The translations under genes and the position numbers were made by a program. This document shows, in pieces, positions 1 through 5,780 of a stretch of 6,597 bases of DNA (position 1 is the stretch's first letter; the number at the start of each line of letters is the position of its first letter). The DNA is from Susulua sp964536195 (GTDB lineage: Bacteria; Omnitrophota; Gorgyraeia; Duberdicusellales; 4484-171), in NCBI GenBank assembly GCA_964536195.1, contig CAZHVO010000059.1, positions 1 to 6,597 on the forward strand, in the 5' to 3' direction. The notes under the pieces were generated by a model. That model saw only the letters and a list, made by a program, of their open reading frames with translations, searched no databases and was not told where the DNA came from.

Positions 1-1
1 T

Positions 2-30
2 GAGTTCACAAAATTCACAACTTATTCACA
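2..30 (+). promoter_or_regulatory. Cluster of three DnaA-box-like motifs, possible edge of oriC
   Basis: Three copies of TTCACA occur at 5-10, 14-19 and 25-30. The last is a full match to the bacterial DnaA box TTATNCACA (TTATTCACA, 22-30). The other two (GAGTTCACA at 2-10 and AAATTCACA at 11-19) are weaker matches in the same orientation. An AT-rich stretch follows at about 46-90. The region immediately upstream of rpmH, usually shared with dnaA, is a classical location for oriC, and a dense parS cluster lies 2 kb away, which also fits an origin-proximal position. The window starts here, so dnaA itself and the extent of the cluster cannot be seen. The boxes could instead regulate dnaA or rpmH transcription. 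Confidence 0.5.
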
Positions 31-91
31 CCTCACCAGCGAGGCGAAAATAATTATACCGCAATAAATTTTCTTTGCAACATTTTTATAG

Positions 92-119
92 TTGACACAA
101 GGTCAATATATGCTAAAAT
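92..119 (+). promoter_or_regulatory. Sigma70-type promoter for rpmH-yidD-yidC
   Basis: A perfect -35 TTGACA (92-97) is followed after 16 bp by TAAAAT (114-119), one mismatch from TATAAT. Only 7 bp separate the -10 box from the rpmH ATG at 127. The predicted transcript therefore starts at about 126-127, at the start codon itself, so the mRNA is inferred to be leaderless. No Shine-Dalgarno sequence lies in front of rpmH, which agrees. Confidence 0.72.
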
Positions 120-126
120 TTCATCT

Positions 127-264
127 ATGAAAAAGAATCTGACAACACCAACCAAAATAAAGGCCAAAAAGAAGAGAGGTTTCCGGGCTCGTAAGGCTAC
201 TGCCGGTGGCAGAAAGATCTTAAAGCGAAGAAGGGACAAGGGGCGGAAAAGGCTTACCGCATGA
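127..264 (+). CDS. rpmH: 50S ribosomal protein L34
   Basis: This 45-residue, highly basic protein is L34 of the large ribosomal subunit. It has the family's conserved core: an N-terminal segment ending TPTKIKAKKKRGFRAR, then KATAGGRKILKRRRDKGRKR, matching the usual KRKRxHGFRxRMxTxxGRxVLxxRRxKGR pattern, with Arg and Lys replacing the common His and Met. Length is normal for the family. ATG at 127 is the only reasonable start and lies 7 bp after a good -10 box with no ribosome binding site, so translation is probably from a leaderless mRNA. The TGA stop overlaps the yidD ATG by 4 bases (ATGA), so yidD is likely translationally coupled. In most bacteria rnpA follows rpmH directly; here it does not. 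Confidence 0.95.
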   Translation: MKKNLTTPTKIKAKKKRGFRARKATAGGRKILKRRRDKGRKRLTA

Positions 265-467
265 GGAAATTAGCCCTTTTTCTTATAAGGACATATCGCT
301 CTGTTTCAAGGTTTTTCCCGCGTCACTGCATTTATTCCCCAACTTGTTCAGAGTACGCCCAAGAAGCTTTTTCAAAGCACTCTTTTTTTAAGGCCTTAAA
401 GCTTACCCTCTACCGCGTCCTTCGCTGCAATCCTTTTACAAAAGGGGGGTTTGACCCAGTAAGGTAA
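261..467 (+). CDS. yidD: Membrane protein insertion efficiency factor YidD
   Basis: YidD is a small membrane-associated protein that assists YidC-dependent insertion of inner-membrane proteins. The 68-residue product shows the family signature in order: an amphipathic hydrophobic N-terminus with LIRTYRSVSRFF, the cysteine motif SPTCSEYAQEAF (about residues 26-37), the basic segment LYRVLRCNPF, and the C-terminal GGFDPV. The three family cysteines are present (C23, C29 and the Cys in RCNPF). The start overlaps the rpmH stop and there is no strong Shine-Dalgarno, so translation is probably coupled to rpmH. yidC begins one base after its stop codon. This is the standard rpmH-(rnpA)-yidD-yidC order with rnpA missing. 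Confidence 0.93.
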   Translation: MRKLALFLIRTYRSVSRFFPRHCIYSPTCSEYAQEAFSKHSFFKALKLTLYRVLRCNPFTKGGFDPVR

Positions 468-468
468 T

Positions 469-1923
469 ATGGAAAAACGACTTTTTTTAGCATTTTCTAT
501 AACTATTATCTTCTTTCTTGCGTATTCGCATCTGGTTGCCAAATTCGTTCCGCAACCTATTCCAGCTCAAGGAGATAGTGAAAAACAGGTCGAGCAGATG
601 GAGTCCAGGGATCTTCCCTCAGTGATTTCTCAAAGAACTCCTCCTCCAACTCCCCAAGAAAAAGAAGAAATTGCAGACCTACCACAAGTTTCTATAGGCA
701 ATTTTCTTATAACATACTCTCCCTTAGGAGGTTACATAAAAAAGATCTTCATAGGCGCTGAAGAATATGAACTTCCCTTCCAAAATATAGGTTTTTTGCC
801 TGAAGATCGCGACAAACAATTTACTCCTAGCCTTAACGATTGGAGTGTTGAATTCAAAGGGCCAGGCGGCCAGAAAAAGGAATTTATCTTTAAGGATTAT
901 ACCTTAGAGATAAAGCTTGACCCTCCTCCCGAGACCCCTTTAGTTTTGTTCTCTAACTACTTGAGCGCCGGTATGTTAGACCAAAGATACCAAGAGGTTT
1001 TTTATTCCCAGAACAGGGAGTTGAAGAGAATCTCACCAAGAAAGATAAAGGATGAGACCTATAATGGTATAGAGTTTGCCGGAGCCAGAGATAGGTACTA
1101 TTGCCTATCTTTGTTCAAAGGAGTTTATAACTTAAAGTGGGTGAATGAGGGCAAAGAGAAGAGAAGTCATCTATACTTGTCTTCCCCTGGCGAACAGACC
1201 TTTCTTTATCTGGGGCCGCAAATTGAAAAAGAGTTAGAACCTTTTGGCCTACAAGGGATTATGTACTATGGGTTTTTCAATGGCATAGCTGCAGTGATGA
1301 TAAAGCTTCTTAGTCTTTTTTATGCCCTTGTTAAGAATTGGGGCTTGAGCATTGTTCTCTTCTCAGCTTCAGTTTCTTTAATCCTCTTCCCGTTTACCTC
1401 TAAGAGTAGCAAGGCAATGCGGAAGATGCAGCAGATTCAACCTGAGGTTGAGGAGATAAAGACAAAGTACAAGGATAATCCTAAGAAGCTCCAAAAAGAG
1501 ACTATTGAATTATATCGCAAATACAAGATAAATCCTCTAGGCGGATGTTTGCCCTTATTGTTCCAGATACCAGTAATTATGGCTTTTTACCAGATTGTTT
1601 ATCGTTTTATAGGGTTCAGAGGGGCTAGCTTCTTATGGATTAAAGATTTGTCTGGGCCGGATCACTTTGCAAAGTTGCCTTTTCCAGCTCCTATAAATTA
1701 CTTAAACCTTCTCCCTATTTTGCTAATGGGTATGGGAATTCTTCAGCAAAAAATAACCACCTCCTCCTCTACAGCTTCTCAGCAGAAATCTATGGGCTTG
1801 TTCTTTGCTATATTCATCGGAGTTATCTTTTATGGGTTTCCAGCAGCCCTAACCCTTTATTGGCTTGTCCAGAACATATTTACCTTAAGTTATCAAACAC
1901 GCCTATCTCGGACTCAAACCTAA
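469..1923 (+). CDS. yidC: Membrane protein insertase YidC (Oxa1 family)
   Basis: YidC inserts and folds inner-membrane proteins, alone or with SecYEG. The 484-residue protein has the Gram-negative layout: an N-terminal membrane anchor (about residues 5-24), a Pro/Glu-rich linker (25-70), a periplasmic beta domain (about 75-255), then the conserved insertase core from about 270 to the C-terminus. The core contains the cytoplasmic coiled-coil hairpin (about 312-352) and the NPLGGCLPLLFQIPV motif (355-369), and ends in a short basic tail. Against E. coli YidC from memory, the segment NWGLSIVLFSASVSLILFPFT aligns with the one holding the hydrophilic-groove arginine R366. Here that position is Ser303 (codon TCT, 1375-1377). 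The start ATG lies one base after the yidD stop, with a weak AAGG in front. No terminator is visible after the stop; the parS cluster begins 24 bp later. Confidence 0.96.
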   Translation: MEKRLFLAFSITIIFFLAYSHLVAKFVPQPIPAQGDSEKQVEQMESRDLPSVISQRTPPPTPQEKEEIADLPQVSIGNFLITYSPLGGYIKKIFIGAEEYELPFQNIGFLPEDRDKQFTPSLNDWSVEFKGPGGQKKEFIFKDYTLEIKLDPPPETPLVLFSNYLSAGMLDQRYQEVFYSQNRELKRISPRKIKDETYNGIEFAGARDRYYCLSLFKGVYNLKWVNEGKEKRSHLYLSSPGEQTFLYLGPQIEKELEPFGLQGIMYYGFFNGIAAVMIKLLSLFYALVKNWGLSIVLFSASVSLILFPFTSKSSKAMRKMQQIQPEVEEIKTKYKDNPKKLQKETIELYRKYKINPLGGCLPLLFQIPVIMAFYQIVYRFIGFRGASFLWIKDLSGPDHFAKLPFPAPINYLNLLPILLMGMGILQQKITTSSSTASQQKSMGLFFAIFIGVIFYGFPAALTLYWLVQNIFTLSYQTRLSRTQT

Positions 1924-1946
1924 GAGATTTTTGCACCGACTTACCC

Positions 1947-1962
1947 GTTTTCACGTGAAAAC
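1947..1962. promoter_or_regulatory. parS-like site 1 (perfect palindrome)
   Basis: GTTTTCACGTGAAAAC is a perfect 16-bp palindrome centred on CACGTG, the core of chromosomal parS. It lies 24 bp after the yidC stop and starts the first 80-bp repeat copy. It is a likely nucleation site for the ParB encoded at 3027-3854. Confidence 0.85.
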
Positions 1963-2010
1963 TTAAAAAAGCTTTACAATATCAGTCTTTTTTGCAGGAG
2001 GTATTGTAGG

Positions 2011-2026
2011 GTTTCCACGTGAAAAC
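2011..2026. promoter_or_regulatory. parS-like site 2
   Basis: GTTTCCACGTGAAAAC has the same core as site 1, with C instead of T at position 5. That is the position that is also variable in the classical TGTTNCACGTGAAACA parS. It ends repeat copy 1. Confidence 0.83.
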
Positions 2027-2050
2027 CTTTTGATGGCAAATGGCGCTAGC

Positions 2051-2066
2051 GTTTCCACGTGAAAAC
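2051..2066. promoter_or_regulatory. parS-like site 3
   Basis: GTTTCCACGTGAAAAC, identical to site 2 and preceded by GC. It lies between the two 80-bp repeat copies. Confidence 0.83.
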
Positions 2067-2073
2067 ATTCTGC

Positions 2074-2089
2074 GTTTCCACGTGAAAAC
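2074..2089. promoter_or_regulatory. parS-like site 4
   Basis: GTTTCCACGTGAAAAC, identical to site 2. It begins only 23 bp after the start of site 3, about two helical turns, the closest pair in the cluster. Confidence 0.83.
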
Positions 2090-2107
2090 CTAACAGGTAT
2101 GGGGCGC

Positions 2108-2123
2108 GTTTCCACGTGAAAAC
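2108..2123. promoter_or_regulatory. parS-like site 5
   Basis: GTTTCCACGTGAAAAC, identical to site 2. It opens the second 80-bp repeat copy. Confidence 0.83.
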
Positions 2124-2171
2124 GTAAAAAAACTTTATAATATCAGTCTTTTTTGCAAGAGGCATTGCAGG

Positions 2172-2187
2172 GTTTTCACGTGAAAAC
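2172..2187. promoter_or_regulatory. parS-like site 6 (perfect palindrome), next to the parA promoter
   Basis: GTTTTCACGTGAAAAC, the second perfect palindrome. It ends 10 bp before the -35 box of the parA promoter, so bound or spreading ParB could repress or modulate parAB transcription. That regulatory role is inferred from position only. Confidence 0.85.
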
Positions 2188-2197
2188 GCGAAATAGC

Positions 2198-2226
2198 TTG
2201 ACAATACCACTCTTTGTTATTAGAAT
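2198..2226 (+). promoter_or_regulatory. Sigma70-type promoter for parAB
   Basis: A perfect -35 TTGACA (2198-2203) is followed after 17 bp by TAGAAT (2221-2226), one mismatch from TATAAT. The parA ATG at 2234 lies 7 bp after the -10 box, the same geometry as at rpmH, so the mRNA should start at or next to the start codon. There is no Shine-Dalgarno in the preceding AT-rich bases. Confidence 0.75.
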
Positions 2227-2233
2227 AAATAAT

Positions 2234-3025
2234 ATGGGCAAGATAATTGGTATTTGTAACCAAAAAGGTGGTACTGGTAAGACTACTACAGCTATTAATC
2301 TAAGCTCATTTTTGGGCCTAGCCGAGAAAAAAACCTTGCTTATAGATATGGATCCCCAAGGTAATGCTACCTCAGGGGTTGGATTTAATAGCCAAGGGAA
2401 AAACTCAATTTATGATGTAATTATGGACAAGGCTAGCTTGTCCGAGAGTATTTACCCCACTAAATGGCCTAATCTACATATTATCCCTTCGGACATTTCC
2501 CTTACCGGCGGAGAGGTTGAGTTAGTAAATATTGACAATAGAGAGCTGCGGCTAAGAGATAAGCTAGAAGCCATAAAGGATGATTTTTCCTATATTATTA
2601 TCGATGCGCCACCATCCTTAGGTTTGCTTACAGTAAATGTTCTGACAGCTTCTGATAGCTTGATTATCCCGATTCAATGCGAATACTATGCTTTGGAGGG
2701 AGTTTCTAAATTGGTTAATACTATAGAATTAGTTCGTGAGAGGCTAAACCCTTCTTTAGATATAGAAGGGGTGCTTCTTACCATGGGTGATTTTCGTACC
2801 CGGCTTACTTTGCAGGTGATAGAGGAGGTACGAAACTTTTTCCAGAAGAAAGCATTTAATATTATTGTGCCTCGGAATATCAGACTTGCTGAGGCTCCTA
2901 GCTTTGGCAAACCAATATGTTTTTATGATCCAGTTTGCGTAGGCAACAAGGCCTACTTAAATTTAGCTCAGGAGTTATTAAAGGAAAAAATAGAGATCAA
3001 TCAATTAGCAAAAATAAGGAGTTAA
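2234..3025 (+). CDS. parA: Chromosome-partitioning ATPase ParA (Soj)
   Basis: ParA is a deviant Walker-type ATPase that binds the nucleoid and moves ParB-parS complexes to segregate replication origins. The 263-residue protein has the deviant Walker A motif KGGTGKTT (residues 11-18, signature Lys11), the A' motif LLIDMDPQGN (35-44), Walker B YIIIDAPPSLG (120-130), and the C-terminal family motif RNIRLAEAPSFGKPI. It lacks the N-terminal helix-turn-helix of plasmid ParA, so it is the short chromosomal type. ATG at 2234 is chosen because MGKIIGICNQKGGTGKTTT matches the usual family N-terminus. The frame stays open upstream to a TTG at 2153, but that would add 27 residues encoded by a parS site and the promoter. 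parB follows its stop by one base. The family TMYD motif reads TMGD here. Confidence 0.95.
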   Translation: MGKIIGICNQKGGTGKTTTAINLSSFLGLAEKKTLLIDMDPQGNATSGVGFNSQGKNSIYDVIMDKASLSESIYPTKWPNLHIIPSDISLTGGEVELVNIDNRELRLRDKLEAIKDDFSYIIIDAPPSLGLLTVNVLTASDSLIIPIQCEYYALEGVSKLVNTIELVRERLNPSLDIEGVLLTMGDFRTRLTLQVIEEVRNFFQKKAFNIIVPRNIRLAEAPSFGKPICFYDPVCVGNKAYLNLAQELLKEKIEINQLAKIRS

Positions 3026-3026
3026 A

Positions 3027-3854
3027 ATGGAGAGAAAAGTTTTGGGCAGAGGATTAGATGCGCTTATTCCTAAGAAGACAGCGGCGATGTTACCGAAAGA
3101 ATTTACTCATTTATCCTTGAGTAAGATAAGGCCTGCTAAGCATCAACCTCGACAAGAAGTAAGCGAGAAGGAGTTGGGAGAGTTGACCCGGTCAATTAAA
3201 GAGAAGGGATTTATCCAGCCGATTGTAGTAAGAGAAGTCGGTGGGGGAACCTATGAGGTTGTGGCCGGAGAGAGAAGGTATCAGGCTGCTAAGTCATTGG
3301 GGCTCAAGGAGATACCAACAATTGTCAAGGAGTTAGATGATAGGGATGCCTTTACTTTGGCAATCGTTGAGAATCTTCAGCGTCAAGACTTAAACCCAAT
3401 AGAAGAAGCTCAAGCTTTTAAGCGGTTGATTGAAGAATTCGAATTCTCTTTAGATGACATTGCTAAATTTGTCGGCAAGGACAAGACTACAGTAGTTAAT
3501 ACATTGCGATTGCTTAGGCTACCTGATAAGATAAAAGCAGCTTTAAGGAAGGGCATAATTACTCGGACTCAGGCTCGGACAATTTTAGGGGTGGAGAAAC
3601 TCCAAGCTCAAGAGAAGCTATTTCACCAGATTTTAAAAGAGGGCCTCTCGGTTAGAGAGATAGAAAAGAAGGCTCGGTTAGTCTCAAAGAAGAGAAATAA
3701 GACTGATCCTTTTATCGTTGAAGTAGAGGAGAGGCTTCAAAAATTACTGGGTACCAAAGTTAAAGTCTTCAACAAAAGGAATAATCGTGGTAGAATTGTT
3801 GTCGAGTATTATACCTTGGAAGATTTAGAGAGAATTATTAAAAGGCTAAGATAG
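3027..3854 (+). CDS. parB: Centromere-binding CTPase ParB (Spo0J)
   Basis: ParB binds parS, loads as a CTP-dependent clamp and spreads to form the segregation complex moved by ParA. The 275-residue protein shows the whole family architecture. It starts with the N-terminal ParA-interacting tail GRGLDALIP (7-15). The CTP-binding domain follows, with QPR (40-42), GERRYQAA (81-88) and ENLQRQDLNPIEEA (115-128). Next is the DNA-binding helix-turn-helix (about 141-165, including the recognition segment GKDKTTVVNTLRLLRLP), and last a basic linker with a C-terminal dimerisation domain (about 225-275). Length is normal. ATG 3027 has AAGGAG at 3016-3021, overlapping the end of parA, so the two genes form an operon. 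Its targets are presumably the six palindromes upstream of parA. Confidence 0.96.
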   Translation: MERKVLGRGLDALIPKKTAAMLPKEFTHLSLSKIRPAKHQPRQEVSEKELGELTRSIKEKGFIQPIVVREVGGGTYEVVAGERRYQAAKSLGLKEIPTIVKELDDRDAFTLAIVENLQRQDLNPIEEAQAFKRLIEEFEFSLDDIAKFVGKDKTTVVNTLRLLRLPDKIKAALRKGIITRTQARTILGVEKLQAQEKLFHQILKEGLSVREIEKKARLVSKKRNKTDPFIVEVEERLQKLLGTKVKVFNKRNNRGRIVVEYYTLEDLERIIKRLR

Positions 3855-3890
3855 GGCCTGATAAGGTTTTAGAAGGAGGTTTATAAGGGA

Positions 3891-4397
3891 ATGGAGAACG
3901 AAGCTACCCTAGTTATTATTAAACCCGATGGGTTGAAAAAATCCCTTACCGGGAATATCTTGAGCAGACTTTCTGAGACTAAACTAAAAATAATTGGAGC
4001 CAAAGTAATAAGAGTAGATATCGAGTTAGCTAATAAGCACTACCACCATCTTCAGAAAGAACCGTTTTATCCGGAATTAACCAAATACATTACTGGCCAA
4101 ATCCACGGAGAGAATCGGGTTATGGCCCTTGTCTATTGGGGAGAGGATGCTATAAAGAAAGTCAGAGCTATAGCCGGGGAGACCAACCCTGAGCAAGCTG
4201 ACCCGATAAGCGTAAGGGGTGCTTACGGAAGAATTTTAACAACCGGTTTATTTGAGAATGTGATTCATGCTTCAAGCAGCAGTGAGGAGGCTGAGAGGGA
4301 GATAAAGCTTTGGTTTGAACCCGGCGAAATTGTTTATAAACTTTATCCTTCAAAAGAAGCAGTTGCAGAGAAGACCAAGAAGGAGACCTGGGTATGA
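3891..4397 (+). CDS. ndk: Nucleoside diphosphate kinase
   Basis: Ndk transfers the gamma phosphate of ATP to nucleoside diphosphates through a phosphohistidine, supplying NTPs and dNTPs. The 168-residue protein begins with TLVIIKPDG (6-14), including the conserved Lys11. It contains GETNPEQADP (96-105) and ISVRGAYG (106-113), and carries the catalytic histidine in ENVIHASSS (His126; family usually N-[IL]-[IV]-H-G-S-D-S), followed by EEAEREIKLWF. The active-site loop is slightly divergent, with Ala and Ser replacing the usual Gly and Asp. The protein is about 15-25 residues longer than typical Ndk because of a charged C-terminal tail. A strong Shine-Dalgarno AAGGAGG (3872-3878) sits 12 bases before the ATG, a longer spacing than usual. 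The stop overlaps the yicC start by 4 bases. Confidence 0.94.
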   Translation: MENEATLVIIKPDGLKKSLTGNILSRLSETKLKIIGAKVIRVDIELANKHYHHLQKEPFYPELTKYITGQIHGENRVMALVYWGEDAIKKVRAIAGETNPEQADPISVRGAYGRILTTGLFENVIHASSSSEEAEREIKLWFEPGEIVYKLYPSKEAVAEKTKKETWV

Positions 4398-5176
4398 AAT
4401 CAATGACTGCTTATGCTTCTGCCCAAAGAAGCAGAGAGGATCAAACTATACAAGTAATCTTGCGCTCCCTAAATTTTAAGTACCTAGATATCGGAATTCA
4501 CAACTTACCAGTTGAGGATATCTTGCTCGAGGAGAAGATCAAGCGAGAAATCAAAAAGAGGGTCCATCGCGGCAAGGTTGAAGTTTTTATTTTTGTAGCT
4601 AAACCCCAGGCTAAGAAAATATATGTTGATCAAGGGGTTGTTTCTCGTTACATCACCCAGATAAAATCTTTAGGCAAGAGACATCGTCTAAAGGCCAACA
4701 TAAACATAAGTGATATTTTAAGCTTGCCTCAAGCAATATCTTGGGGGCACAGAGGCAAGAGCGACGAAGGCCTGGTACTCTCAGCGGTAAAGGAAGCCGT
4801 GAATAGGTTCTCAAGATTTAAAGAGAAAGAGGGTAGGGCTATAAAGAAAGAGATAAGGGATAATCTTAGCAAGCTAAAGAGCAACGTAGAGAAGATCAAA
4901 AAACAAAAGCCCAAAGTTAATAAGGCCGAAAACGGGAAAGCGGATATCGACGAAGAGCTTTCCCTGATATCATTTTACATAAGTAAACTAGAGAGCAAGA
5001 TTAACTCTACAAAAGGGATACCTCAGGGTAAACCGATAGATTTTTTAACCCAAGAAATTTTAAGGGAACTGAATGCTGCTTCTAGCAAAACCAAAAAGAA
5101 GAACCCAGCTCTATTAATAGTCGAGGGGAAGAATTATTTGGAAAGGATAAGAGAACAGGCTCAGAATATAGAATGA
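4394..5176 (+). CDS. yicC: YicC-family endoribonuclease, divergent
   Basis: YicC/YloC proteins are metal-dependent endoribonucleases often encoded next to gmk and rpoZ. The 260-residue product has the N-terminal signature MKSMTAYASA, the segment LRSLNFKYLDI (23-33), RVHRGKVEV (56-64), and a C-terminal DUF1732-like end with GKPIDFLTQEILRELN (212-227) and the terminal IREQAQNIE (252-260). It is about 30 residues shorter than E. coli YicC. The helical region at about 160-205 is shortened. Where relatives have EELDRLxxH, this protein reads EELSLISFY (187-195), losing the Arg and His, and the usual NT[IL]xSK motif reads NAASSK. The family is clear, but activity of this version is uncertain. AAGGAG at 4380-4385 precedes the ATG, and both ends overlap neighbours by 4 bases. 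Confidence 0.9.
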   Translation: MKSMTAYASAQRSREDQTIQVILRSLNFKYLDIGIHNLPVEDILLEEKIKREIKKRVHRGKVEVFIFVAKPQAKKIYVDQGVVSRYITQIKSLGKRHRLKANINISDILSLPQAISWGHRGKSDEGLVLSAVKEAVNRFSRFKEKEGRAIKKEIRDNLSKLKSNVEKIKKQKPKVNKAENGKADIDEELSLISFYISKLESKINSTKGIPQGKPIDFLTQEILRELNAASSKTKKKNPALLIVEGKNYLERIREQAQNIE

Positions 5177-5745
5177 AAAATCCAAAAGTTTTTGTTATCT
5201 CAGGACCGGGAGGAGCAGGCAAGACTACCATTGTTGAGCAACTCTTTCTTCGCGAAAGAATAAAAAAAGAGTTTATAAAAGGAGTAACTATTACCACGCG
5301 CAAGAAGCGCCCTCAGGAAAAAGATGGTAAGGATTATTTCTTTATTGAGGAGGAGGAGTTTTTAAGATTAAAAAAGAGGAAATTCTTTCTCGAAAGCCAG
5401 AAGGTATTAGAGAGCTACTACGGAACACCTAAGATTCTTTATGCTTTAGCCAAAAGGGAAGGCAAGTGCCTTGTTTTATGTATTGACGTTAAGGGAGGAA
5501 TGTATCTTAAGAAAGACTCAAAGCTTAGTAAGGTAACCACCATTTTTCTTGTCGCCCCATCAGAAAAAGACCTTTATCGGCGGATGAAAAAAAGGGCCGA
5601 GGAGAAAGGGGTAATCCAAAAAAGAGTGAAACTGGCAAAAAAAGAGCTGCAATTTTCTAAGTATTATGATTATTTAGTAACAAACCGAAATATAAAAGAT
5701 ACCTTAAAAGAATTAGAAGGGATTATACTTAACCAGGGCAATTAG
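5173..5745 (+). CDS. gmk: Guanylate kinase
   Basis: Gmk phosphorylates GMP to GDP with ATP, an essential step of guanine nucleotide synthesis and recycling. The 190-residue protein has the P-loop GPGGAGKTT (11-19), the GMP-binding elements TTRKKRP (41-47) and DGKDYFF (51-57), FLESQKV (72-78) and YYGTP (82-86), the IDVKGG segment (104-109) and the lid region with RRMKKR (136-141). Length is slightly below the usual 200-210. In the P-loop, the Ser usual in Gmk (GPSGAGKS) is Gly13. The start overlaps the yicC stop (ATGA) and lacks a strong Shine-Dalgarno, which suggests coupling to yicC. Together with ndk upstream it groups two nucleotide kinases in one operon. Confidence 0.94.
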   Translation: MKNPKVFVISGPGGAGKTTIVEQLFLRERIKKEFIKGVTITTRKKRPQEKDGKDYFFIEEEEFLRLKKRKFFLESQKVLESYYGTPKILYALAKREGKCLVLCIDVKGGMYLKKDSKLSKVTTIFLVAPSEKDLYRRMKKRAEEKGVIQKRVKLAKKELQFSKYYDYLVTNRNIKDTLKELEGIILNQGN

Positions 5746-5780
5746 ATTATAGCTAGGACGCTGAATCTTCGGAGGATAAA

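Larger units (their letters stand above)
1947..2026 (+). repeat. 80-bp imperfect direct repeat, copy 1 (parS-spacer-parS)
   Basis: This 80-bp unit consists of a parS-like site, a 48-bp T-rich spacer and a second parS-like site. It recurs at 2108-2187 with 72 of 80 positions identical by hand alignment and no gap. The spacer carries the sequence ATATCAGTCTTTTTTGCA, identical in both copies. Confidence 0.85.
2108..2187 (+). repeat. 80-bp imperfect direct repeat, copy 2 (parS-spacer-parS)
   Basis: Second copy of the unit at 1947-2026, same length, 8 mismatches, offset 161 bp. Two of the differences are at position 5 of the flanking parS sites: copy 1 has T then C, copy 2 has C then T. The spacer contains TATAAT at 2136-2141 but no -35 box at the proper distance. 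Confidence 0.85.

Noticed and set aside
54..239. Minus-strand open frame antisense to rpmH
   Set aside because: It overlaps the clearly conserved rpmH gene and its promoter and has no recognisable family features.
1947..1962. Rho-independent terminator after yidC
   Set aside because: The palindrome has no loop and no T run after it, and it is one of six identical-type sites; parS is the better explanation.
2136..2141. TATAAT in repeat copy 2 as a second parA promoter
   Set aside because: The bases 17 bp upstream are the parS core CACGTG, not a -35 box, and the equivalent in copy 1 reads TACAAT.
1947..2187. CRISPR-like array of 16-bp repeats
   Set aside because: Repeats are short palindromes with the parS core CACGTG. 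Spacing is irregular (64, 40, 23, 34 and 64 bp), there are no cas genes, and parA-parB lie directly downstream.
2153..2233. Upstream extension of parA to a TTG start, adding 27 residues
   Set aside because: The added segment is encoded by parS site 6 and the parA promoter, and ParA proteins normally begin a few residues before KGGTGKTT, as with the ATG at 2234.
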